From positions 1-63,738 of the forward strand of contig CALMFM010000155.1 in assembly GCA_937862575.1 (NCBI GenBank): a stretch of 63,738 nt of DNA. Direction: 5' to 3'. Shown here piece by piece: positions 37,439 through 47,912 of this stretch. Both the position numbers and the translations under genes were made by a program. The number at the start of each line of letters is the position of its first letter. Positions within the stretch are counted from its first letter, which is position 1. The notes beneath the pieces are model-generated. The model worked only from the letters and a program-made list of their open reading frames with translations, did not search any database and had not been told where the DNA came from. Origin of the DNA: an uncultured Bacillota bacterium. Lineage in GTDB: Bacteria; Bacillota_I; Bacilli_A; Izemoplasmatales; Hujiaoplasmataceae.

Positions 37439-39895
37439 ATGAAAAATAACGGAAAACACATATTAAAATCGATAGTCTCGGCTATTATTCCCGGATTGGG
37501 ACAGATTTTTAACAAACAATTCATTAAAGCAGCGTCTTTCTTTTTATTGTTTGCTATTTTCGTTGGTATTGAACTCTCCACCAGCCATTATTTCGTTACT
37601 GTAGATCCTTACGATAAATTAACTACTGAAACCGGCGAACTTTTCACTGACGATTTCTCGAGAAATTTCTATAACAACTATCTATACCAGCAATCTCGAG
37701 GGGAAGTAGATTTTCCTGACTTTGAAGTCTATCATGATGAAGTTAGTGCCGATGGCGTATTCTCTATGCATGAATTGCTTGATTACGTAGCTGAACAAAT
37801 TGTAGGCTCTTCGACTTCAAGATATTTTGTGCTATCGACCGATTTGGTAGTTGAAGGTACAGGGTTAAGCACATCAAATACAGGGGTGCTTAAAGATACC
37901 GATTTAATAATCGGAACCGATGACGCCGAAATTGAAACATTTGATTTCACTGATGTTAAGATTGGAATCACAATCTATATGAGCAATGATGTCGAATACT
38001 ACAGAGTTATAGCTGGGTCTGACGAGACTAGAGAAGTCTATTATGTTAATGTTAATGATAAGACAGACATCATCACTGATGTTGCCGGGTTTACCGAATA
38101 CAAGCGAGGCGATTCTTTGTATTATGATTCAACATTAGGAATCGTATTCATCAAATCGACCATCAGCGATTCTGTATTAGGCTCTTCTGATTATCGCTAT
38201 ACTAACATTCTTGACAGTTCGGATTATTATGATGCGACTGATTCCAATAATTTTACATATTTCAGTTCTTTGAAGAGATTGGATATCAAAGGAGATTTAG
38301 TATTCAGTTCAACAGGAGAATTATATGTAAGATATATACCTGAATTATCATACGAAATGGTGCATGGGTACAATGGAACAGAATTTACTGATTATTTCAG
38401 AAATTATGTAACCATGAGATACAATGCCAACACCAGTTTTGATTCCGGCAATTATAACAGAATGTTAATTGAGGTATATTTCTCAATCCATCCTGAATTA
38501 AGAACCGCATTCGAAACAGAGTTTTACAATTTCTTCTACGATAAAGCCGGGGCCTTTACGAGAGGCATCTGGTCACTAATTACACTTGGAACTACCGATA
38601 AAGTGGTTTACAATTATAAGAGTCTTCATGATCCGTTAAAGTCCGTGTCTTTCACCGAAGACAATATCACTTATGCGGCGGTATCAGGAATTCTTGATGA
38701 ATCCCCGCTTATCGGACATGTTTCATCATACTTGTTGATTCAAGGTTTGATTTATACATTGTTGCTGGCATATTTTATTCTAATTTATATTTGGAATATC
38801 ATTGATGCCTACAAAACAAGTAAAAATTATGCTTTGACTCAAAAGCATGTTACTGATAAAGAATGGTTCCACAACATCTTTACTCATGGATTTGAGTATT
38901 TCATGATGTTACCGGCACTATTCGTAATTACTTTCATTACAGTTATGCCAATTCTGTTCGGATTCCTGATCGCATTTACCAGTTATAGTGGGTTTGACTC
39001 CGATTCAGGCTTGTTTACTTGGGTTGGATTTTCCAACTTCACGAGAATATTCAGCTTCGGTGAAGGAATTCCATTTGCCGAAACCTTCTGGAGTGTATTG
39101 AGTTGGACAGTGATTTGGGCTATTTGTTCAACCGCCACCGTATTCTTCGGAGGTATGTTCTTGGCTGTCGTCATCAATTCGGAAAGAGTGCCTTTCAAGA
39201 AGTTCTGGAGAACTTTCCTGATTCTTCCTTGGGCAGTACCGGCATTGATTTCACAAATGGCTTTCTCGGTGATATTTAGCGATCGAGGGGTTATTAATTC
39301 CATCTTCAGCAAATTAGGGTTATATGAAGTCTTCCAAAACTGGGGGATTCTCGGACGAGCCTATGATGAAGCTTCAATGACGATTTTTCAAAAGTTGTTC
39401 TATCTTGGTTATAACAACATTCAATGGTTCTCGAACGCCAATAATATTTGGTTTGTTCGTATAGCTTTGATTATAATCAACATTTGGTTAGGGGCTCCAT
39501 ATTTCATGGCATTGATGACCTCAATCATGACCTCAATCGACCGTACTCTATATGAAGCGGCCGATATTGATGGAGCAACCAAGCAACAAAAATTCAAGTT
39601 TATCACCTTCCCGTTGGTAATGTATTCAACTGCACCAATTCTTGTTATGACCTTCTCAGGTAACTTTAATAACTTTGGTGTTATTTACTTCATTACCCAA
39701 GGAGGTACCGGTGCCGGAGACATTGATACGGCGTTCGCCGGTAGCACTGACATTCTGATTTCGTGGATGTATACCTTGACCGTAAGTAAACGGGTATATA
39801 ACATGGCTTCAGTGTTCTCAATCTTGATATTCCTTCTTGTCGGATCTATTGCTGCATGGAACTTCTCGCAGACAAGAGCGTTTAAGGAGGACTGA
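37439..39895 (+). CDS. Maltodextrin ABC transporter permease (MalF/MdxF family) with large insertion after TM1
   Basis: N-terminal IPGLGQIFNKQ TM; C-terminal permease with EAADIDGATKQQKFKFITFPLV EAA loop; ~385 aa between first and second TM regions. Confidence 0.88.
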   Translation: MKNNGKHILKSIVSAIIPGLGQIFNKQFIKAASFFLLFAIFVGIELSTSHYFVTVDPYDKLTTETGELFTDDFSRNFYNNYLYQQSRGEVDFPDFEVYHDEVSADGVFSMHELLDYVAEQIVGSSTSRYFVLSTDLVVEGTGLSTSNTGVLKDTDLIIGTDDAEIETFDFTDVKIGITIYMSNDVEYYRVIAGSDETREVYYVNVNDKTDIITDVAGFTEYKRGDSLYYDSTLGIVFIKSTISDSVLGSSDYRYTNILDSSDYYDATDSNNFTYFSSLKRLDIKGDLVFSSTGELYVRYIPELSYEMVHGYNGTEFTDYFRNYVTMRYNANTSFDSGNYNRMLIEVYFSIHPELRTAFETEFYNFFYDKAGAFTRGIWSLITLGTTDKVVYNYKSLHDPLKSVSFTEDNITYAAVSGILDESPLIGHVSSYLLIQGLIYTLLLAYFILIYIWNIIDAYKTSKNYALTQKHVTDKEWFHNIFTHGFEYFMMLPALFVITFITVMPILFGFLIAFTSYSGFDSDSGLFTWVGFSNFTRIFSFGEGIPFAETFWSVLSWTVIWAICSTATVFFGGMFLAVVINSERVPFKKFWRTFLILPWAVPALISQMAFSVIFSDRGVINSIFSKLGLYEVFQNWGILGRAYDEASMTIFQKLFYLGYNNIQWFSNANNIWFVRIALIIINIWLGAPYFMALMTSIMTSIDRTLYEAADIDGATKQQKFKFITFPLVMYSTAPILVMTFSGNFNNFGVIYFITQGGTGAGDIDTAFAGSTDILISWMYTLTVSKRVYNMASVFSILIFLLVGSIAAWNFSQTRAFKED

Positions 39896-39897
39896 TT

Positions 39898-41211
39898 ATG
39901 CTTACATTTATCATTTTGGCAATTATTTGTCTGGCATTGTGGGCTTTATGGTTGTACTTTGACGTAAAAGCTATGATTAGAGAGTTAAACGAGAATTTGT
40001 ATGAAAACATGGTTCCTGATTTTCATGAATTTTGGCACCGATACAAATGGACTTTGCTATTAGCGATTATTAAAAGAGCTTTAATGGTTGTTCTCATTGT
40101 TGGCGGAATTTATGCTGTTATATATTTCTCAATACATTCAACTTTATTTAGATCGCTTACTATTGTATTCTTGGTTGTTGTTATATGGTTAACACATAGT
40201 GGGATTACAGGTGAGATATTTGAGAAAAAAGGGTATAAGAAACTAGCCGGAAATCTTGTTGGTTTAATTCCTGGATATGGAATTTATAGAGCAATCAAGC
40301 TTGAACCGAGAAAACAGATTCTAATAGGAGCTTTCAAAGAGATTGTAGGATTCAAAGAAATCATTATGAAGATGATCACTTTCGGATTCTTGACTTTAGC
40401 AGCTATTATTGTGGCATTCCCAGTGGTATATTTGATTGGAAGTTCTTTCACGGACACATCAGATCTTCCAACACTGCTATGGCCAACAAAAGACCTCTTT
40501 ACTTTCCAAAATTATGTATCTTTATTTGAAGACACCCAATTCTTTGTCTGGTATAAGAACACCTTTATCATTGCGATATTATCAATGTTGCTTGGTGTAG
40601 TTTTCGTTACCGGCGCTGGATATGTCTTCGCCAGATTCAAATTCAAAGGAAAGAAAGCTGGACTGATGACGATATTGGTTCTCCAAGTATTCCCTTCATT
40701 CATGGGACTTATTGCGATGTTTACGTTGTTCCAAGTCTTTGGATTATTAGGTAAACCTACTTGGTTGACAATTCTATATGTTGGAGGTAGCGTTCCAGGT
40801 AATATTTGGTTGATTAAAGGATATCTCTCGCAGATTCCTAAGGATTTAGATGAATCCGCCATGCTTGACGGAGCTAACAAATTCCAGATATTCTTCCAGA
40901 TCATCATGCCGTTGTCGGTTCCAATTCTGTCATTTGTGGCAGTGGGATTGTTTATGGCGCCTTGGATGGACTATATGCTTCCAAAATACCTATTGGACGT
41001 TCAGTTGGCAGGCTCGACAGACCCGGATTCGGTCCAAAAACAATGGACAATCGCCGTTGGTTTGTTCTCAATGATTCAAAATCCGCAATCGTCCAGCTAT
41101 ACGATGTTTGCATCGGGAGCTTTGATTGTGGCTGTGCCGATTACAATACTTTATATGATATTCCAAAGATATTTAATCGAAGGTATCGCAGCCGGTGCTA
41201 CAAAAGGATAA
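39898..41211 (+). CDS. Maltodextrin ABC transporter permease (MalG/MdxG family) with N-terminal extension
   Basis: ESAMLDGANKFQIFFQIIMPLSVPILSF EAA loop; ~155 aa TM-containing N-terminal extension. Confidence 0.88.
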   Translation: MLTFIILAIICLALWALWLYFDVKAMIRELNENLYENMVPDFHEFWHRYKWTLLLAIIKRALMVVLIVGGIYAVIYFSIHSTLFRSLTIVFLVVVIWLTHSGITGEIFEKKGYKKLAGNLVGLIPGYGIYRAIKLEPRKQILIGAFKEIVGFKEIIMKMITFGFLTLAAIIVAFPVVYLIGSSFTDTSDLPTLLWPTKDLFTFQNYVSLFEDTQFFVWYKNTFIIAILSMLLGVVFVTGAGYVFARFKFKGKKAGLMTILVLQVFPSFMGLIAMFTLFQVFGLLGKPTWLTILYVGGSVPGNIWLIKGYLSQIPKDLDESAMLDGANKFQIFFQIIMPLSVPILSFVAVGLFMAPWMDYMLPKYLLDVQLAGSTDPDSVQKQWTIAVGLFSMIQNPQSSSYTMFASGALIVAVPITILYMIFQRYLIEGIAAGATKG

Positions 41212-41224
41212 TATTAATTTTGTC

Positions 41225-41267
41225 AAAGATGTTGATTTTGCTTTTAGAGCACTGTCAGCATCTTTTT
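41225..41267 (+). terminator. Terminator at end of glycan transport operon
   Basis: AAAGATGTTGA...TCAGCATCTTT then TTTTT (one G-U pair). Confidence 0.7.
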
Positions 41268-41356
41268 TATTTGCGAAAAGGGTATTTATATATGATAACT
41301 ATGCTGCATATGTTATAATTTATAGTAAGTTATTTAAAGCATAAGGAGATGTTACT

Positions 41357-42157
41357 ATGTACCCATATTTATTACCTGATGTCTTCGGATATAATGTGCC
41401 AATGTATGATGTTTTAATCATGATTGGTATATTTGCCATGTTAGTATACACCGCCAGAAGATTTGAAAAAAACGATGGTTATACAAGAAAACAAACCAAT
41501 AGAATATTGTTATTGATTGTTGCCAGTTTGCTATTTGCATTGTTGACATCATATCTTTTTGACGGCTTGTTTCATACAATCGCCGAAGGAGAACCAACTT
41601 TTGGTTCGGTTACTTTCATCGGTGGATTGATTGGTGGTCTTGTTGCTTTTGTAATATTAATGAAGTATTTTTATAAAGAAGAAAACAAAGATATGAGAAA
41701 AATACTGAACACCGTAATAACCGGAGTAGTTTTAGCTCATGCTTTTGGAAGAATAGGTTGTTTTGCGGCCGGGTGTTGTTTTGGAATACCTACCGATTCT
41801 TTCTTGGGAGTGGTATTTCCTCAAGGACATGCCGCTGAAGCTTTTCCTGGAATCGCAATATTTCCTACTCAACTATTCGAATCCGCATTCTTGTTTATAC
41901 TGTTTTTCCTATTAAATAAGGTTAAGTCATTTAAATATATCGAATTGGAAGTATATTTAGTGGCTTATGGCACATGGAGATTCTTGGTGGAATTCATTCG
42001 TGGAGATGATCGCGGGACTTTATTCGGGTTCATTACAACACAATACAATGTATTTCCAACTCCTTCTCAATACCTCAGTTTGTTAATGATAATTTTCGGA
42101 GTTTATCTAATTATAAAGAGAAAAAAAGCAGATAAAAAAGCAGAGGCGATATTATAA
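41357..42157 (+). CDS. lgt: Prolipoprotein diacylglyceryl transferase
   Basis: FGRIGCFAAGCCFG, GTWRFLVEFIRGDDRG, TQYLSL-type C-terminus (TPSQYLSLLMI). Confidence 0.92.
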   Translation: MYPYLLPDVFGYNVPMYDVLIMIGIFAMLVYTARRFEKNDGYTRKQTNRILLLIVASLLFALLTSYLFDGLFHTIAEGEPTFGSVTFIGGLIGGLVAFVILMKYFYKEENKDMRKILNTVITGVVLAHAFGRIGCFAAGCCFGIPTDSFLGVVFPQGHAAEAFPGIAIFPTQLFESAFLFILFFLLNKVKSFKYIELEVYLVAYGTWRFLVEFIRGDDRGTLFGFITTQYNVFPTPSQYLSLLMIIFGVYLIIKRKKADKKAEAIL

Positions 42158-42900
42158 TGTATGTCTTGATTACTGGAGCCAGTTCTGGAATCGGAAAAGA
42201 ACTTGCTCATCTATATGCCAAAAATGGCGACAACCTAATACTGGTCGCTAGAAGCCAAGAAAAACTGACCGAACTAGCCAAAGATTTAAAACCTAACGGA
42301 ATTGAAGTTCTCGTTAAACCTTATGATCTTTCATCATTAGATAACTGTAAAAAGTTGATAGATGAGATCAAAGGATATGAAATCAGGGTATTTATTAACA
42401 ATGCAGGGTATGGTAATCTTGGTTTTTTCCAAGACACCGATCTCGATTTGGAAATAAATATGCTCAATCTTAACATTTTAGCCGTTCATGTTCTAACAAA
42501 ACTGTATCTTCAGAACTTTACCGCTGGAGATGTTGTAAACATTAGTTCAATGGCTGCCTTTTTGCCAACACCAACTTTTGCGACATATGCCGCATCTAAA
42601 TCATATGTCAATTATCTTTCAAGAGCTGTCGATTACGAATTAAGAAGAAGAAAAAGCTCGATGAGAGTTTTGACAGTTAATCCTGGACCAGTTAAAACTA
42701 ATTTCAATGAACGCGCCAAGGCCAATATCAACAGAGGAATGGATGTAAAGAAATGCGCGCAAAAGATTTATAAAGGCATAAAGAAAAGAAAAGCTTTTAT
42801 AATCCCGGGATTTCAAATGAAATTAGCCTATTTATTTACAAAAATCACCCCAATTAACTGGCTGTTGAAGGCATCATATCACATTCAACAGAGCAAATAA
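42157..42900 (+). CDS. Short-chain dehydrogenase/reductase family protein
   Basis: VLITGASSGIGKELAHLYA, INNAGYGN, ISSMAAF...YAASKSYV. Confidence 0.9.
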   Translation: MYVLITGASSGIGKELAHLYAKNGDNLILVARSQEKLTELAKDLKPNGIEVLVKPYDLSSLDNCKKLIDEIKGYEIRVFINNAGYGNLGFFQDTDLDLEINMLNLNILAVHVLTKLYLQNFTAGDVVNISSMAAFLPTPTFATYAASKSYVNYLSRAVDYELRRRKSSMRVLTVNPGPVKTNFNERAKANINRGMDVKKCAQKIYKGIKKRKAFIIPGFQMKLAYLFTKITPINWLLKASYHIQQSK

Positions 42901-42966
42901 GAAAAATATCAAAATTGTATATAACCCCAGCGAGTATATTACTCGCGAAAAGCACGTGGAGGGAAC

Positions 42967-45900
42967 ATGAACAATATATTGAAGTTTTTGGAATCTAATA
43001 ATTATATGAGAGAGGTCATAAGTGCTATTGAATTAAACAGACATCTCTATATAAATAACACAAACGAGGAAAATGCCTTGTTGGTTTTAATGGAATATTA
43101 TTCCAAAACGGACAAGACATTGTTTTTAGTAACGCCAAACTTATACAAAGCACAATTGATATATGATAAATTATGCCAAGTTATGGACACTGACAACGTT
43201 TGTTTCTTTCCTCAAGATGAATTTGTTACAAACGAACTACTTGTATCATCAATGGAGTTTCGGATTGAAAGAATTAATACGATTAAAAGAATCATTCATA
43301 ATCCACATAAAATCATTGTCATAAATCTGTATGGCTTGTTAAAACCCGAATTACCAATAGAAAATTGGACTAAATCTTTGTTGAGGCTGAAAAAGGATCA
43401 AGATTATCCTATTTCCAAATTGGCCGAACAATTAATGGAATATGGTTACAAAAAAGAGTATACAGTTGAAAAAATCGGTGACTTCTCAATTAGAGGAGGA
43501 ATCGTTGATGTTTATCCTTTGGGCTCGAAAAACCCGTTCAGGCTAGATTTTTTTGGTGACACTTTGGACGTAATAAAAGAGTTTGATGTCGATACTCAGA
43601 TTTCCATTACCAAAATTCATGAAATTGAGCTATTACCGATGGTTGAATTTTTCTATGGAGAAAAAGAGTATCAAATCATAAGAAACATCATGGAAACAAA
43701 AATCCAAAACAACAACTTTTCTGATGATACAATTGAATTGATATATAAGGATATGGAAAAACTCAATAACCACGATGAACTAGACAGATTGATTAGATAT
43801 CTTCCTTTTGTTACCGATAAACACTACACATTGATTGATCTGGTTGAAGACAAATCATTATTTTTTTTGGATTACCATAGAATTATTGAGCAAAACAAGA
43901 TATTGATTGAAGAAATTAAAGATTGGTATCTATCTTCCGGCGATTATCCGAAAATCAATTTCAGTATGCTTTATGACTTCAATGAAATTTTAGGTAACAA
44001 ATCCGTGATGGTTGACTACCTGGAATATAGGTATAAACACGAAGGCGCCAAGGTTTTATCGATATTTGGAAAAGAAGTAATGACTTACACAGAAAATATA
44101 AATCTGTTATACACCGAACTATCTAGAAATTTAGGAAAAAAAACACAGATTATTGCGTTTAAGTCCAAAGATTCATTGGATAAATTTACATCAGTATTAA
44201 AGGATAAATCAATCAATTATGTTACTTGCGCAAAAAATACCATAACTGAATATGCAATAAATCTAATAGTATCTGAAAAAGTATATGATGTGTATTCAGA
44301 CAGTTTTGAAATAAACATAATTACCGAAGAAGCAATAACCAAAAAATATATATCACGCAAAAGAGGCGACTATGTATCTGTATATCGCAAATCTCAGAGA
44401 GTAAATGATATAAATGATTTGGAAAAAGGCGACTACGTAGTACATTATGATTATGGAATTGGCAAGTTCCTAGAAATAAAAACCATGACATTTGGGAATG
44501 TCACAAATGATTATATCCATATAGAATATAGAGGGGGAGACAAACTATATGTCTCTTTGGATGCAATCGACCAAATTCATAAATATTCAGGAAGTGAAGG
44601 ATTTTCTCCCCAATTATCAAAACTTGGTGGACAAGATTGGAATAGAGCCAAGAAAAGAGTAAGAGAGCAAGTACAAGAGATCGCCGATCAATTGATAAAA
44701 CTATATGCAGAAAGAGAACATTCGGTTGGTTTTGTTTATGAAGAGTTTCCGACGATAGAGGAAGCCTTCCAAGAGAGTTTTCCATACCACGAAACTCCGG
44801 ATCAACTAAAGACAATTAATGATGTATATAAAGACATGTCCAAGTCAACACCAATGGATAGATTGGTTTGCGGAGATGTGGGTTTTGGGAAAACAGAGGT
44901 CGCTATGCGAGCAGCTTTTAGAGCGGTACTTAATGGCAAACAAGTAGCATATTTAGCCCCTACAACAGTTCTTTCCAAACAGCATTACAATACCTTCTCT
45001 GAGCGAATGAATGAGCACGGAGTAAATATTGCGCTTATGAATAGGTTTGTGACCAAGAAAACTCAAAAAGAAATTCTCAAAGGCCTTGAGGAAGGAACCG
45101 TGGATATTTTAATTGGAACGCACAGAATACTTAGTGACGACATAAAGTTTAAAAACTTAGGTTTGCTGGTGATTGACGAAGAACAAAGATTTGGAGTTAT
45201 GCATAAAGAGAAAATCAAAGAATTGAAAGTCAACATTGATGTAATGTCATTGTCGGCAACACCAATTCCGCGGACATTACATATGGCAATTATGGGTGTG
45301 AAGAATATGTCGATCCTTGAAACCGCACCAGAAAACAGATACCCGATTCAAACATATGTTCTAGAGAGAAACGACATCATCATAAAAGATGCTATCGAAA
45401 GAGAACTGGCACGAAACGGGCAAGTGTTTTACTTGTATAATCGAGTAGAGGATATTGATTTTATCGCTGACAAATTACAAAATCTAGTGCCTGAAGCAAG
45501 AATGGACATAGCTCATGGGAAAATGCGAAAAATGGACCTCGAGAACGTAGTTGACAGCTTTATAAACAGGGATTTAGATGTGCTTATATCTACAACCATA
45601 ATAGAAACAGGTATAGATATACCAAATGCGAATACTTTAATCGTCCACGATGCCGATTTATTGGGATTATCTCAACTTTATCAGATCCGCGGTAGAGTTG
45701 GTAGAAGCGATAAAATTGCATATGCATATTTAATGTACAAAAAAAATAAATTATTAACAGAAGATGCAGAAAAACGACTCAAGGTCATCAAGGAATTTAC
45801 CGAACTAGGATCGGGATTCAAGATAGCGGTAAGAGACTTGTCCATTAGAGGCGCCGGGGATGTTTTGGGAAGAGAACAATCTGGTTTCATGGATTCTGTT

Positions 45901-46431
45901 GGTATAGATATGTACATGAAAATCTTGGAAGAAGAGATTGAGAAGGCTCAAAACAAGTCAGAAATCAAAAAACAGAAACAAGGCGTTAAGGCCCACGTAT
46001 CGAAGTTTATCGATGAACGATATATAGAAGATGACTATGTCAAGATTGAAATGCACAAGAGAATCAAAGACATACAATCAATTGGAGAAGCTTATGCTCT
46101 TCTAGAAGAATTGAGAGATCGATTTGGCACGTATGATGTCCAGCTTGAGATATATATTTATGAGAAACTATTTGAATATTTGACCAGAGAAATACAAGTA
46201 GAGAAAATCATTGAAAACAAAACAAATATATCATTAATATTAACTATAGAAGGAACGCTAGCGGTTGCCGGAGACAAGATTTTTAAATCTGGTGTAGAGA
46301 TATCAAGATACATTAGATTTGCTTATAAAAAAGATCGCATTCATATAATCCTTGACACAATCAAATTAGATAGACATTGGTTATATACGATGGTAGAGTT
46401 TCTTCAAAGCGTTGTTGATAATCGGAAATAG
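42967..46431 (+). CDS. mfd: Transcription-repair coupling factor
   Basis: CarD-like RID KGDYVVHYDYGIGKFLEIKTM; helicase motifs GDVGFGKTEVAMRAAF, DEEQRFGV, LSATPIPRTLHMA; TRCF C-terminus. Confidence 0.97.
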   Translation: MNNILKFLESNNYMREVISAIELNRHLYINNTNEENALLVLMEYYSKTDKTLFLVTPNLYKAQLIYDKLCQVMDTDNVCFFPQDEFVTNELLVSSMEFRIERINTIKRIIHNPHKIIVINLYGLLKPELPIENWTKSLLRLKKDQDYPISKLAEQLMEYGYKKEYTVEKIGDFSIRGGIVDVYPLGSKNPFRLDFFGDTLDVIKEFDVDTQISITKIHEIELLPMVEFFYGEKEYQIIRNIMETKIQNNNFSDDTIELIYKDMEKLNNHDELDRLIRYLPFVTDKHYTLIDLVEDKSLFFLDYHRIIEQNKILIEEIKDWYLSSGDYPKINFSMLYDFNEILGNKSVMVDYLEYRYKHEGAKVLSIFGKEVMTYTENINLLYTELSRNLGKKTQIIAFKSKDSLDKFTSVLKDKSINYVTCAKNTITEYAINLIVSEKVYDVYSDSFEINIITEEAITKKYISRKRGDYVSVYRKSQRVNDINDLEKGDYVVHYDYGIGKFLEIKTMTFGNVTNDYIHIEYRGGDKLYVSLDAIDQIHKYSGSEGFSPQLSKLGGQDWNRAKKRVREQVQEIADQLIKLYAEREHSVGFVYEEFPTIEEAFQESFPYHETPDQLKTINDVYKDMSKSTPMDRLVCGDVGFGKTEVAMRAAFRAVLNGKQVAYLAPTTVLSKQHYNTFSERMNEHGVNIALMNRFVTKKTQKEILKGLEEGTVDILIGTHRILSDDIKFKNLGLLVIDEEQRFGVMHKEKIKELKVNIDVMSLSATPIPRTLHMAIMGVKNMSILETAPENRYPIQTYVLERNDIIIKDAIERELARNGQVFYLYNRVEDIDFIADKLQNLVPEARMDIAHGKMRKMDLENVVDSFINRDLDVLISTTIIETGIDIPNANTLIVHDADLLGLSQLYQIRGRVGRSDKIAYAYLMYKKNKLLTEDAEKRLKVIKEFTELGSGFKIAVRDLSIRGAGDVLGREQSGFMDSVGIDMYMKILEEEIEKAQNKSEIKKQKQGVKAHVSKFIDERYIEDDYVKIEMHKRIKDIQSIGEAYALLEELRDRFGTYDVQLEIYIYEKLFEYLTREIQVEKIIENKTNISLILTIEGTLAVAGDKIFKSGVEISRYIRFAYKKDRIHIILDTIKLDRHWLYTMVEFLQSVVDNRK

Positions 46432-46445
46432 CAACATTTAATATA

Positions 46446-46476
46446 CGCCACCAAAATCGTTTTGGTGGTGTTTTTA
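46446..46476 (+). terminator. Terminator after mfd
   Basis: CGCCACCAAAA-TCG-TTTTGGTGGTG then TTTTT. Confidence 0.85.
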
Positions 46477-46609
46477 TATTATATTGCTACCTAAAAGAGG
46501 GTAAGTCAAAAAAAGCGGTTATATGGCAATAATTTGTGTTTTATCAATTGTAATTTCTGTATATTTATTATATAATATATATATAAATATAATATCAGGG
46601 GTATAAATT

Positions 46610-46828
46610 ATGAATAGAGTCTCGATAAAAACTGAAAATATCACTTTAGGACAATTGCTGAAGTTGGTTAACCTTATCGGCTCTGGCGGAGAAGCCAAAA
46701 TCTATCTGGCCTCAAATACTGTCTTTGTCAACAAAAAACTTGAAGATCGCAGAGGAAGGAAATTGTATCCTGGTGATGTCATTAAGTTTGGCACAACCGA
46801 ATACACGATAGAATCAAATGAAAATTGA
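46610..46828 (+). CDS. yaaA: S4-domain RNA-binding protein (YaaA-like)
   Basis: ITLGQLLKLVNLIGSGGEAKIYLASNTVFVNKKLEDRRGRKLYPGDVI; immediately upstream of recF. Confidence 0.9.
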   Translation: MNRVSIKTENITLGQLLKLVNLIGSGGEAKIYLASNTVFVNKKLEDRRGRKLYPGDVIKFGTTEYTIESNEN

Positions 46829-47912
46829 CAACATTACCTTAAACAATTTTCGCAATTATTCCAAACAAGAATTGGAGCTGGGGAAAAAAGTCAATTTTTT
46901 TATTGGAAATAATGGAAGCGGCAAAACCAATCTACTAGAAGCTATTTATGTTGTCGCTTTAACCAAGTCCTATAAAACCGCTGACATTAACCTGATAAAA
47001 TATGGAGAAGACTACGCGAGAGTTATTGCGTCTGTGAATAACAAAAACAGAAAATTTCAACTTAAACTTATCGTTTCGGAACAAGGCAAGAAAGCAATGG
47101 TCAACAGTTCAGAAATTAAGAAATTAAGCGATTATATCGGAGCGTTCAACGTTTTATCGTTTTTCCCTGAAGATCTGATGATTATTAAGGGGTCTCCAAG
47201 AGAAAGAAGATACTTCATCGATATCATTTATGGCCAAATTGATAAGAATTATTTATCTGAACTATCAAATTACAAATTAATTTTAAAACAAAGGAACGAA
47301 TTATTAAAAAAAATATCCGAATCTAACGAGCCGGACATGACTTTACTTGATGTTTTGACCGAACAAATAGCCACCTCTGCAAAACAAATTGTATCAATGA
47401 GAGAGTTATTTGTTAATCAAATTAATTCTTCACTAAAATCAATGTATAGGTTCTTAACGGACAGGAACGTAGATTTCATATTCAGGTACAACCCATCAGT
47501 ATATGAGGATATTGAGAATGCTCTAAAAAGCAAATATAAGTCGGATATTATCCTAAAGACAACAAATATCGGACCGCATCGAGACGACTATGATTTTTTG
47601 ATTGACAATCTACAGGCAAAAGACAACGCTTCACAAGGTGAGCAGAGATTGATGGGGCTTGCATTAATTCTGGCTATAGGAGACATAATATATAAAATCA
47701 AGAATGAAAGGCCGGTTTTATTGCTAGATGACGTTTTTAGCGAGCTAGATCACAATAGACAAAACAGGCTTATAAAATATCTTAATGAATTGGACTCGCA
47801 AACAGTAATAACAACTACAACTTTGAATAACATAGATAAAAGCATCTTAAAAGGCTCCAAGATATTTAGAGTACAAAACAACACCGTTAGGGAGGAACAC
47901 ATATATGAATGA
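46818..47912 (+). CDS. recF: DNA replication/repair protein RecF
   Basis: [63 protein letters not shown]. Confidence 0.96.
   Translation: MKIDNITLNNFRNYSKQELELGKKVNFFIGNNGSGKTNLLEAIYVVALTKSYKTADINLIKYGEDYARVIASVNNKNRKFQLKLIVSEQGKKAMVNSSEIKKLSDYIGAFNVLSFFPEDLMIIKGSPRERRYFIDIIYGQIDKNYLSELSNYKLILKQRNELLKKISESNEPDMTLLDVLTEQIATSAKQIVSMRELFVNQINSSLKSMYRFLTDRNVDFIFRYNPSVYEDIENALKSKYKSDIILKTTNIGPHRDDYDFLIDNLQAKDNASQGEQRLMGLALILAIGDIIYKIKNERPVLLLDDVFSELDHNRQNRLIKYLNELDSQTVITTTTLNNIDKSILKGSKIFRVQNNTVREEHIYE

Noticed and set aside
40512-41318. Small ORFs (131, 74, 118 aa) overlapping the MalG-like permease gene
   Set aside because: Alternate-frame translations of a conserved permease; one merely extends into the terminator.
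46471-46609. AT-rich spacer upstream of yaaA (TATATATATA-type tract) considered as an alternative unwinding element/origin next to recF-gyrB
   Set aside because: No DnaA-box-like 9-mers seen nearby; DnaA boxes cluster around dnaA instead.
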